Below are positions 20,159 through 28,016 of a stretch of DNA of 30,218 nt, piece after piece (within the stretch, counting starts at the first letter, position 1; each line of letters opens with the position of its first letter). The notes beneath the pieces were generated by a model. It saw only the letters and a list, made by a program, of their open reading frames with translations. It was not told the origin of the DNA and ran no database searches. A program made the position numbers and the translations under genes. Location: the IMG/VR virus record IMGVR_UViG_3300046002_007909, positions 1 through 30,218 of that record; one strand, 5' to 3'. This DNA comes from a virus.

Positions 20159-21506
20159 CTGTTCGATGCACATCCGCATTTCCTGACTGTGATGTGGCGT
20201 AGAACAAAAGAACTTGAGAAGTAGTTCCAGCTATATCCATTCCTATCAATCGATTTGGGTTAGTTAAAAGCGTACAGTTAGGGCAATCAGACGCAGCTCT
20301 GTTGTTTCCTGCCGCAACCCAGAATGAATCTATGTTTATAGTGCTACCGCATGTAATTGCTGAAATATCGGTGCTGTATTCGGCAGCGCTTAAAGTGCCA
20401 GCGCTTACCCATGTAGCGGTTATAGCTGATGGATTCATGCATTTTACAGATTCAAATAAAGTTGATGCAGTTACAAGAGCAGACATTCCTTGTAGAAAAA
20501 CGGATTTTCTATTTACCTCTCCAGCAAAAGAGCTTTTCATTCTAACCGCACCCACTAATGCCCTTGTTGATACCGTTTTTGGAGTAACACCGGAGTTCAT
20601 TGTAAACTCAAACACCGGCGGCGCATAAGTTCCTTCAGCTGCGACAGCACCGCAGAGTTCTTTTAAAACAGTAGGTGAAGCTGTAATTCCTGTGTTCACG
20701 TTCTCAAATCGAATAGGAAGCGTTCCCGTATGCATATAAACAGTATCAATTATATCCGCATTTAAAAACTCATGTATGTATGTTATTTCACCGTCAATAT
20801 CTAAACCAAATCGCACCCTTCCTACACCCAACCATTGATAGTCGATTATAAAAATTTGTGATTTAGATAAATCAACATTCTTTCTATACACCCCTGAGCC
20901 ATCTAGTTTATCTATATTCCAATCGTTCTGATAAATAACCTGTTCAACAACCGAACCAGAGACAGATGAACGTAGCACAACCGCAGGGCCGTTGCTGTCA
21001 ACCTGAAAAAATAAACCGTCGCTGTCGTCGAAAAGCCCAATTCTGCGCACATTATTTGTTTTCGCAGTTCCTATAACACCCGTGATCGTGACTAACTGGC
21101 TCTTGCCTGGAACGTATGGAACATAGATAAAAGATTGTCGTAGCGCCCTCTCACCGTTCGGGGTGCCAACAGTCAACGCAACAGCTGATTCATTAGGTAA
21201 ATGAGCTATCGAAGCACCAGCACCCGTGGTAGATCCAACCATTGTGTTCGTGTTGTAGTAGACGTTGGTTGAATAGAACAAAGCGAGCTGTTCCGACACC
21301 CGTAGCCGACCAAAGGCATCTCTATAGTCAGTAGGTATGGCGATATCTAAACCACGCTTTTTACTCAGATTCGTTCCTGTGATACTAAGAGGTTGTGATG
21401 TCTGAGAACGAAATTCGTTAGCTGTCACAGCGCTAAAGCTTTCAGAAGCTAGAAATAAACTAAGAAGCACAACGAGAGATGTAAAAATCTTATAAATATT
21501 ATTCAC
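20136..21506 (-). CDS. Fibre-like surface protein with N-terminal signal peptide
   Basis: The 456-residue protein starts at GTG 21506 (GTGA overlap with the previous stop, AAGGCG before it). Residues 1-26 form a Sec signal peptide (IFTSLVVLLSLFLASESFSA, cleavage after SFSA). The mature part has a beta-rich domain seen in phage fibre or head-decoration proteins: RDAFGRLRVSEQLALFYSTN, an IAHLPNESAVALTVGT segment, RQSFIYVPYVPGKSQLV, and later YQWLGVGRVRFGLDIDGEI. Virion proteins normally lack export signals, so this is odd: it may be exported, act at the cell surface, or the leader may be retained. Cysteines near residues 286, 357, 385 and 408-412 could pair outside the cytoplasm. It is the last gene of the leftward late cluster. 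Confidence 0.7.
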   Translation of the reverse strand: MNNIYKIFTSLVVLLSLFLASESFSAVTANEFRSQTSQPLSITGTNLSKKRGLDIAIPTDYRDAFGRLRVSEQLALFYSTNVYYNTNTMVGSTTGAGASIAHLPNESAVALTVGTPNGERALRQSFIYVPYVPGKSQLVTITGVIGTAKTNNVRRIGLFDDSDGLFFQVDSNGPAVVLRSSVSGSVVEQVIYQNDWNIDKLDGSGVYRKNVDLSKSQIFIIDYQWLGVGRVRFGLDIDGEITYIHEFLNADIIDTVYMHTGTLPIRFENVNTGITASPTVLKELCGAVAAEGTYAPPVFEFTMNSGVTPKTVSTRALVGAVRMKSSFAGEVNRKSVFLQGMSALVTASTLFESVKCMNPSAITATWVSAGTLSAAEYSTDISAITCGSTINIDSFWVAAGNNRAASDCPNCTLLTNPNRLIGMDIAGTTSQVLLFYATSQSGNADVHRTVKWIEYF

Positions 21507-21685
21507 TTTAACGCCTTATTTTTATCATTCCACCCTTGGTTTTCGGGTGGAAAATTCGGTTTTGGAGGAAGCGGTGATTTACCTTGCCGCTCCTGATCTT
21601 CCACCCATTTGAGAATCGCTTTGATTAAAAGCTCTATTCCGTATTTTATTGCTTTATCTAAGATAAAGCTTCCTATTGCACCCAT
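21503..21685 (-). CDS. Small amphipathic protein, possible holin or antiholin
   Basis: The 60-residue product starts MGAIGSFILDKAIKYGIELL, continues IKAILKWVEDQERQGKSP and ends in a proline-rich polar tail. The first ~28 residues are a hydrophobic or amphipathic helix that could insert in membrane. It lies 2 bases after the previous gene without its own ribosome site, so it depends on coupled translation, and overlaps the next start by 4 bases. Small membrane-active proteins in a cluster with transmembrane and coiled-coil partners are typical of phage lysis cassettes, but the sequence alone does not prove it. GGGTGC is built into the start (ATG-GGT-GCA). Confidence 0.5.
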   Translation of the reverse strand: MGAIGSFILDKAIKYGIELLIKAILKWVEDQERQGKSPLPPKPNFPPENQGWNDKNKALK

Positions 21686-21687
21686 GG

Positions 21688-22044
21688 TTAGACTTTTTTG
21701 AAAAGATCAATGTAAAGTTGGGCGTATTCAGTTTGAACTTTGACAATTTCAAGCCCTTCGCCAGCGTCTATATCTTTGATTTCCATTGGAATCTGAGCGT
21801 AGTTTTCATATGCCAAAAGCACTTTAGCTTGGAAGGTAGGATCTTTTACTATTTTATCGTACAAAGCGCTGAAGTCCTGAATCTGCACCCCATCTTTAAA
21901 TTGTAGAGCGAAGAATAAGCTGATTTCATTCAAAGCAACAAGCGCCTCTTTGGTTTCCTTAATCCCGTGCTGTGAATCTGGTTTCTTTAGTCGAGGAATT
22001 AAGAGTGTTAAAACTGCGAGAATTGCATCTAAAATGTTTTTCAT
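21688..22044 (-). CDS. Membrane-associated protein in lysis-type cluster
   Basis: The 118-residue protein begins with a short hydrophobic helix (ILDAILAVLTLLIPRL, residues ~4-19) and continues as a mostly helical soluble domain (KETKEALVALNEISLFFALQ, DFSALYDKIVKDPTFQAKVL, AYENYAQIPMEIKDIDAGEG). Proteins with this ALNE/IPAEIKDI layout recur next to holin-like genes in podovirus-type phages; I cannot name the function. Its ATG overlaps the preceding gene by 4 bases. Confidence 0.55.
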   Translation of the reverse strand: MKNILDAILAVLTLLIPRLKKPDSQHGIKETKEALVALNEISLFFALQFKDGVQIQDFSALYDKIVKDPTFQAKVLLAYENYAQIPMEIKDIDAGEGLEIVKVQTEYAQLYIDLFKKV

Positions 22045-22469
22045 TGTTGTATCCTTTTCGACAATTCATCGTCGATTTCTTTTTTTACGGCAAGCTTTGT
22101 AGCGGCGAAATTGCTGATTATAGTCCTTTCGTTTTTTGCTATTCGCTCTTTAATAAGTGTAACTTCGGCATCCATTGTTTTACAAGCATCTTCCAGAGCT
22201 TTTGTTCGCCAATTAGTTACCTCTAACGTGGAATTTAATGTCATGAGAGATTGATTGATTTTGTCGTGTATAATATTTTGACCATCTATAGCTTCTTTGA
22301 GGTTATCAGATTGCTCAATCAGTCTTTTTTCAAATGACGTAAAAAAAGTATATATGAGAGTCGCAAAAGCTGAAATCAAGGCAAGTAAAAGTCCCCAAGT
22401 CTCAATAGAAAGACCTCTATTAGCAAGGACAATGCTTTCGATAAAAGATTTTACTTCTTGTTCTGACAT
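22041..22469 (-). CDS. Transmembrane coiled-coil protein, possible holin/spanin component
   Basis: From ATG 22469 the protein has 142 residues; a GGAG ribosome site lies 7 bases before it, better than an ATG at 22499. Residues ~20-45 (LSIETWGLLLALISAFATLI YTFF) form one membrane helix, followed by a long coiled coil (SFEKRLIEQSDNLKEAIDGQ, later LKERIAKNERTIISNFAAT-like). One membrane span with a long charged helix could be an i-spanin or a holin-like tether; spanins usually have a partner lipoprotein, which is not seen. It is the first gene of the three-gene cluster upstream of the 456-residue fibre gene. Confidence 0.55.
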   Translation of the reverse strand: MSEQEVKSFIESIVLANRGLSIETWGLLLALISAFATLIYTFFTSFEKRLIEQSDNLKEAIDGQNIIHDKINQSLMTLNSTLEVTNWRTKALEDACKTMDAEVTLIKERIAKNERTIISNFAATKLAVKKEIDDELSKRIQQ

Positions 22470-22817
22470 TAACTTTCTCCATCCTTGGACGTCTTTCATT
22501 AATGATACACCTGATTTGCAATAAAAGATCTACTTATTTTTGCTGATGCTGATCACGAGTCAAGCTTTTTATTTGTGAAAAAAAGTAATATTATCTTAAC
22601 TGACATGGAAGTTTGTATGACCATGGAAGGTCTTGCACCCCTAAATGGTTGACTTCTGTAATTCTGATACGCTATAAAATATACAATGACAAGAATTGAC
22701 TCCTTAGTTATATTGTCAGAGATCTCCCCATAACGCGTGTTTGTGACCAAAATTCTAAATTACAAACAATAATTATACTCTTAGAAATGAATGATTGTTG
22801 GCAAATGGGGAGATCTT
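22470..22817. other. Intergenic region with distant inverted repeat
   Basis: This 348-base region has no convincing gene; a 65-codon minus-strand ORF lacks a ribosome site and resembles nothing. It contains AGATCTCCCCAT (22720-22731) and its inverse (22805-22816) around a 73-base loop, just after the stop of the S74 fibre gene. It also has a TATCTTAAC half-site (22592-22600) like those at 5852 and 7050, and one GCACCC motif (22635). It is probably the 3' end structure of the fibre operon plus a promoter region for the lysis-type cluster. Confidence 0.5.
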
Positions 22818-24821
22818 TTATCTACTTTCTAGCTCTACAATTCTCGCTGTTAGTTGATCAACTTTTGCGCTTAGCTCTTGGATTGCTTTGATTAAACGAG
22901 CTTCATTTTTACCTAAACCTGATAGAGTTAAATATCCTTCAGATTCACCTACTAAGTCGGGATAAATTGCTTGGACTTCTTGAGCTATAAACCCTAATTG
23001 GTGTCCACTTCCATTTTTGTAGTCAAATTCAACAGGTCTTAGTGCTTTTATGTTTTCAAGTTGTGAAGGGATTTCAACGATATTCTCTTTTAATCTACTG
23101 TCAGAGTAACTTCCAAAAGCCGCTTGACTTGCACCGTTTGCATTGATTTGTCCTTGGCTAGTATCAGAAGCTCCTGCCATTTTAAATTTTACGAAAACTT
23201 GAGACGTAGTAGAGTCATTGTCGAATTTTTTCAAATATAGACATGGAGTTGCTTGTGAAGACGTTGACGTGTGATAGAAAGTTCCAACTGCATTACCTGA
23301 TCCAGTTTGAACAACCATTAATTTAGATCCTGAGTAAGTTGCGCCTGTTGTACCTATTTTTACAACAGCATCTTCAGTGGTTAAAACAGCTGCACCATTA
23401 TTTCTTAATTCAACAAATCCACCTGAGGCAGAATTAAGATAAATATTGTTTCCACTAGCAAACACTGTCGAATACACTGCGTTATCAGATCTGTACAATC
23501 TTAATTCTTTAGCTCCGTAGTGATTTATATTTCCGCTTGAATCAATTCGCATACGTTCAGTTCCACCAACAGTGAATGCGGTGAAATTATTGGCGTGGTT
23601 ATCACTATTGTTGAAATAAACACCGCCGCCTGTTGGTTTGTAAATTTCAAAAGTAGTTGTTCCACTATCAGCAATATTTCGAGTGATCATCCTCCAGATA
23701 CTGCCTCCACCGCTAGTGGTGTTGTATGTATCTAAAAGGTACGAAAGAGCTGCCTGGTTTTGTGTAACTTGAAATCTGGACGTTGGTGAACCTCCGATCC
23801 CCACATTCCCGCTAGAATCTATTCGCATACGTTCTGTTCCAGTGGTTGTTGTAACATCCGCCGCAGTTATAAAAGTCAAATATGTTGCAGCGTTCCCAAG
23901 GGCTGTGCCTCCACCCATAGATACTCTTGCCGCTGACCCATCCATCCCAGATGATAACAAGGTGATAGGTTCTTCAGCATTAGTGTAGTGGTACGTTCCG
24001 ATCATCGAACTTTTAACTGTTGCATCAGTCCTTGTTGAACTAGATGTGTTTGCACCGACAACTAAACTTACTCCGCCGGAAGCAATATCTAATCCACCGT
24101 TAGTTGCGGACGGTGCTGTTGTTGAAATCCCAACCTTACCATTTGAGTCTATAGTTAATGCAGCTGCCGAAGATGTTTTTAAAATTAATTTACCTGTAAA
24201 ATCATTTCCTATAGTTGTTACACCTGGATCAAAACTTACAGCAAAATTAGAATCTGATCCATTGGTAACATATAAAGCTGGGTTATCATTATCGCCTCTA
24301 ACTTCTAATTTTCCATTTGTAACTGCACCGGTGCCACCGATTCTAACATTTCCAGCTGAAGTAACACGCATGTGCTCAGCATCTGAACCACCAAGCACTA
24401 AATGTGATTCAGCTATAGCTAAATAACCTTTTTTGTTCCCATTGTTCTCTACCTGGAATCTAAATTCTTGTTTATCGTAACCTGTACCAGTGGCGTTTCT
24501 ATTAGTCGTAACTCTTAACTCAACTGACTGCGATTCATACGCTGCTTGTAAGAACAAATGGGTTAGTCGGTCACCAATAACAGTCCCTAAAGTCACCCAG
24601 GGTGCATTATTCAAACTTAAAAGATAAGCTGCACCGTCTTGACCTATTCCTACATAACCATTTGTTGCGTTGACGAAAAATTTAGCGCCCCATTCAACAG
24701 TTGTTCCATTACTCCGTAACACTTTTCCGTCTGTACCAATAACAGTGGGTGCATGAACAACACCATCAGCAATATGTCCAGGTATTTTCTGAATCTGCGT
24801 ATATGAATTAATTAATGCCAT
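22818..24821 (-). CDS. Tail fibre with C-terminal Peptidase_S74 chaperone domain
   Basis: The 667-residue protein is a trimeric fibre by type: a low-complexity, glycine/serine-rich beta-helix body with repeats such as ERMRIDSSGNVGIGG and NVRIGGTGAVTNGKLEVRGD. It ends in an intramolecular chaperone domain (573-667): SDSRLKENI with the self-cleavage serine at the domain start, then a LGFIAQEVQAIYPDLV segment and a final helix that bundles the trimer. The S74 domain folds the fibre and is then cut off. It would bind host receptors. The ribosome site AGGGGTGCAGA before the ATG contains the GGGTGC motif. No signal peptide is seen. Confidence 0.9.
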   Translation of the reverse strand: MALINSYTQIQKIPGHIADGVVHAPTVIGTDGKVLRSNGTTVEWGAKFFVNATNGYVGIGQDGAAYLLSLNNAPWVTLGTVIGDRLTHLFLQAAYESQSVELRVTTNRNATGTGYDKQEFRFQVENNGNKKGYLAIAESHLVLGGSDAEHMRVTSAGNVRIGGTGAVTNGKLEVRGDNDNPALYVTNGSDSNFAVSFDPGVTTIGNDFTGKLILKTSSAAALTIDSNGKVGISTTAPSATNGGLDIASGGVSLVVGANTSSSTRTDATVKSSMIGTYHYTNAEEPITLLSSGMDGSAARVSMGGGTALGNAATYLTFITAADVTTTTGTERMRIDSSGNVGIGGSPTSRFQVTQNQAALSYLLDTYNTTSGGGSIWRMITRNIADSGTTTFEIYKPTGGGVYFNNSDNHANNFTAFTVGGTERMRIDSSGNINHYGAKELRLYRSDNAVYSTVFASGNNIYLNSASGGFVELRNNGAAVLTTEDAVVKIGTTGATYSGSKLMVVQTGSGNAVGTFYHTSTSSQATPCLYLKKFDNDSTTSQVFVKFKMAGASDTSQGQINANGASQAAFGSYSDSRLKENIVEIPSQLENIKALRPVEFDYKNGSGHQLGFIAQEVQAIYPDLVGESEGYLTLSGLGKNEARLIKAIQELSAKVDQLTARIVELESR

Positions 24822-24830
24822 TCTGCACCC

Positions 24831-27800
24831 CTATAAGTATTTGACGAAAAATTTAAGCGTGTTCGCTGTCGCCGTGCCTGTTCTACGATTACTGGTGAAT
24901 TGAACCTGACCTGCTGAAGTTATAGATAACGTAACTCCTCGGCTCTCGCCTTGGTAGTTATCTTTGCTTATCTCCCAGGCACTGGTTGCTGTATTATAGT
25001 ATGCGTAAACTGTGCCTTCTCTGTACGGTTTTTCGACGAAAGAACCGTCTTCGGCATGTGCTACATGGAAATTTCTACCGCTCACACCGTCAATGTTAGA
25101 TGCATTGACTCCTAAAAATGTTTTACCGCATGGAGTTTCATAACTCCAAAACCCACCGCTACCAAATCTAAAACCGTAGCTGAATGGCGCAGCCACATCT
25201 CTCGGTTCTGTGCCGTTTTTATCTAAAATAGTTACACCATAACGACCGTAATATGGTTGTGTAGCAGCTAAAAAGTTACCTAAAACAACAATTCTGTTTA
25301 AGTATGTTTGATAGATACTAGACACTTGGTTGTTAAATAGAGCGCCATCACTTGCTAAGTTAGTGAAAGCAATGTCCAACGAACCATCTGATTTAAATTT
25401 AACTAGACGACTTCGGTTTGTAGTGCTTCCGTAGTTTGTAAATACCCCTCCAACAACAAAACCGTTATCGGGAGTTTTAATACCAGTATAAACAGCATTG
25501 TTAAACTTGGTTGCAGAATCGCTTATTGCAGCTGTTAAAGTTGTATCAACTGAACCATCTACCGTATTTAAAACGATTGCGTAACTACGATTAGCGGTGC
25601 CAGCATACGCAGTAAATGCACCCATGACCAGAAGTTTTCCTGCTGAGATTTCCAATACAGAGTAAACACCCGCATTGAAGTTACTTGTAATAGCTGTATT
25701 AAATGCTGAATGTTCGGTGCCATCTGCGTTTAAAACTACTAGATAGCTTTTACCTGTTGTTCCTCCATAGTCTATAAAAGTTCCTGCAATTGCAATTTTT
25801 CCATCTGCAAGTTGCTTTATGTCGTATGGTATATTCCCTATTTTGGCGCTGTCAGAAGAGTAACCAGTAAACGCTGTATCCACCACCCCTGTGGCACTGA
25901 TTTTTATAAATCTGTTTCTGCCTGTAGTTCCTGCGTAGTTTGTAAAGTTACCACCTATGAGCAAATCTCCATCAGCATGTCCTGTAATAACTGAAACACT
26001 ATTATTGAATTTAGTTCCTGAAACAGCCGCTGCCATAAAAGTTGAATCAATTGTACCTGACCCATTAAATGCAATTAATCTATTGTCTCCTGACGTGACA
26101 TAATTAACAAAACTTCCACCAATAAAATGCAGTCCATCTTTATGGGAATACATGATCGGGTTGAACGCAATTCCGTAAGTAGAAAATTTAGATCCATCAA
26201 TAATGTTTGTTAAAACACTAGATAAATTAATATCCCCTGAGTACCGTCGATCAATTGAATAATCTATTTTAGCAAAATAACTTTTGGTGTTATCAAGTAA
26301 AAGTCCAGTTACATCAGCAGCGCTAGTCTGATTGTTCGCTATAGTCGCACTTCCTTTGAAATTATCTAACTGCGCTACCTCCCAAGACGGTGCGCCTGAT
26401 TTACTAGTCAGTACAGTGTTCTCAGCACCGATGGCGACCCTTTCAGGGGTGCCGCTTGCCCCGCCTTTGATGACATCTCCAGCTGTAGTCATCGGGTTAT
26501 CCATATCCCCGTAAACTGTCTCATCATCCCAAGCTGGTGCGCCTGCCACCATAGTCAGAATCTGTCCATTCGTTCCAGCTGCGATCCGTGCAGGAGTGCC
26601 ACTAGCACCGCCCTTGATTAGATCGCCAGCTGTGGTCATTGGGTTGGTAAAAGTAGCGGCAGGATCTGCCCAAACCACTTCCCCTGAACCGTTTACAGTC
26701 AAAATCTGAGATGCAGTACCAACAGGCAACCGTGCAGGAGTACCACTCGCACCGCCGATTATCATATCTTCAGCTGTCGTCATAGGATTGCTCAAACCAG
26801 CACCCGAAGCTGTCCATGCAGGGACTCCACTCTGTACTGTCAACACATGCCCTTCAGTACCAATCGGCAACCGTGCAGGTAAACCACCAGCAATGCCATA
26901 GATAACGTCACCTTCAGCTGTCATTGGGTTGGATAAACTTGTACCGTATGCCCCGTGATACAAACCACGAATCGTTAACGAAGCTGGAATTGCTGAAGTT
27001 AAAGTTACTTGATCACTGGCACCGCTTACAATATTGGTAAACTCATAGTCGTATGTAGCACCCTCATTGAACAAAATACCATCTACAAACAACTGAAAGT
27101 TTTCTTTGTTCGACAATGTGACACTGTATCCTAGATTAATAACCGTCTGAGATGCCGTACTCACACCAAAATATTCATTCGTTGTCGAATATGCCAACGG
27201 TGGAACAACCCAACTAGAAGCTCCTGCACCGTTTGACGCTAAAACATAATTACTAGCAATACCACTAGATGATACGTTCACACCTTCAATTTTTGATTGT
27301 TTTCCTATAAACAAATTATCTATTTTTAGATCAAATATTCCTGTTCGTGACAGAGTTTGATGAACAATTAATCTATAATTGATGCCGTCAGTGACAGCAA
27401 AAGCAGATACATAATTTGTTACATTATCTACTTCATTTAATGAAAAACTAGAAGGAGTTATCAACGTTGCGTTATCTACATCGTAAATAAAAACAGCAAA
27501 ATCTCCATTTGTGCTATCTACGTCTTTCCAAAGATAATCAAAAGAAACAACTAAGTTCTGATTAAATGAAGGACTGTCTAAAGTAAAATCATAAGAACAT
27601 CCATGGCCTTGTCCACCTAATGCACTGTTAAACTTTGAAACAATAAGAGAGCCGTCACCTTCAATCGGCGACACAACTGACCTATTACATGAAAGAAAAG
27701 TGCTTGTTCCTCCACCCGTGCCATCAACTGGTGTAATTGCCGCAGTATCTATGTAAGAGGTAAAATTTTCATTAGATAATTCAAAGCCACCGATTGTTAG

Positions 27801-28013
27801 ATAATTTTTTCGTATGTTGGCGCCCTGAAAGTTTGTTGCTTGTACTTCTCCTGATACCTTGAGTTTTTTTATCCCTGTTGCTTCTATTTCTAAATAATTA
27901 GCGAACTGAAGTATGTTTTCTAATAAAACTGCCCTGCCTGCCCCATAATATATTACGCTTGCTGATACAGTGAAAGAGAGGAGAATTGTAGCTATTACTA
28001 TGTGTTTTTTCAT
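24831..28013 (-). CDS. Large fibre with signal peptide, four 48-residue repeats and delta-60 repeats
   Basis: The 1,060-residue protein (ATG 28013; a TTG at 28016 precedes it) starts with a Sec signal peptide (MKKHIVIATILLSFTVSA, cleavage near residue 18). A beta-rich N-terminal domain is followed by four tandem repeats of about 48 residues (~357-550) beginning NPMTTAGDVIKGGASGTP. Next come six delta-60-type repeats (~605-935), with a typical element GNFTNYAGTTGRNRFIKI then DTAF, and a C-terminal adhesion-like part. The delta-60 family is common in large bacterial surface proteins, and six copies suggest a closed propeller. Such a domain in a phage fibre-like protein with an export signal is unusual. 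It is co-transcribed with the genes on either side. Confidence 0.8.
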   Translation of the reverse strand: MKKHIVIATILLSFTVSASVIYYGAGRAVLLENILQFANYLEIEATGIKKLKVSGEVQATNFQGANIRKNYLTIGGFELSNENFTSYIDTAAITPVDGTGGGTSTFLSCNRSVVSPIEGDGSLIVSKFNSALGGQGHGCSYDFTLDSPSFNQNLVVSFDYLWKDVDSTNGDFAVFIYDVDNATLITPSSFSLNEVDNVTNYVSAFAVTDGINYRLIVHQTLSRTGIFDLKIDNLFIGKQSKIEGVNVSSSGIASNYVLASNGAGASSWVVPPLAYSTTNEYFGVSTASQTVINLGYSVTLSNKENFQLFVDGILFNEGATYDYEFTNIVSGASDQVTLTSAIPASLTIRGLYHGAYGTSLSNPMTAEGDVIYGIAGGLPARLPIGTEGHVLTVQSGVPAWTASGAGLSNPMTTAEDMIIGGASGTPARLPVGTASQILTVNGSGEVVWADPAATFTNPMTTAGDLIKGGASGTPARIAAGTNGQILTMVAGAPAWDDETVYGDMDNPMTTAGDVIKGGASGTPERVAIGAENTVLTSKSGAPSWEVAQLDNFKGSATIANNQTSAADVTGLLLDNTKSYFAKIDYSIDRRYSGDINLSSVLTNIIDGSKFSTYGIAFNPIMYSHKDGLHFIGGSFVNYVTSGDNRLIAFNGSGTIDSTFMAAAVSGTKFNNSVSVITGHADGDLLIGGNFTNYAGTTGRNRFIKISATGVVDTAFTGYSSDSAKIGNIPYDIKQLADGKIAIAGTFIDYGGTTGKSYLVVLNADGTEHSAFNTAITSNFNAGVYSVLEISAGKLLVMGAFTAYAGTANRSYAIVLNTVDGSVDTTLTAAISDSATKFNNAVYTGIKTPDNGFVVGGVFTNYGSTTNRSRLVKFKSDGSLDIAFTNLASDGALFNNQVSSIYQTYLNRIVVLGNFLAATQPYYGRYGVTILDKNGTEPRDVAAPFSYGFRFGSGGFWSYETPCGKTFLGVNASNIDGVSGRNFHVAHAEDGSFVEKPYREGTVYAYYNTATSAWEISKDNYQGESRGVTLSITSAGQVQFTSNRRTGTATANTLKFFVKYL

Positions 28014-28016
28014 CAA

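Noticed and set aside
22553-22750. Minus-strand 65-codon ORF between fibre and lysis-type genes
   Set aside because: No ribosome site, no recognisable pattern, and it overlaps an inverted-repeat arm.
22818-28013. Diversity-generating retroelement acting on the fibre genes
   Set aside because: The Bbp19-like gene recalls BPP-1, but no reverse transcriptase, template repeat or variable C-type lectin domain is visible in the window.
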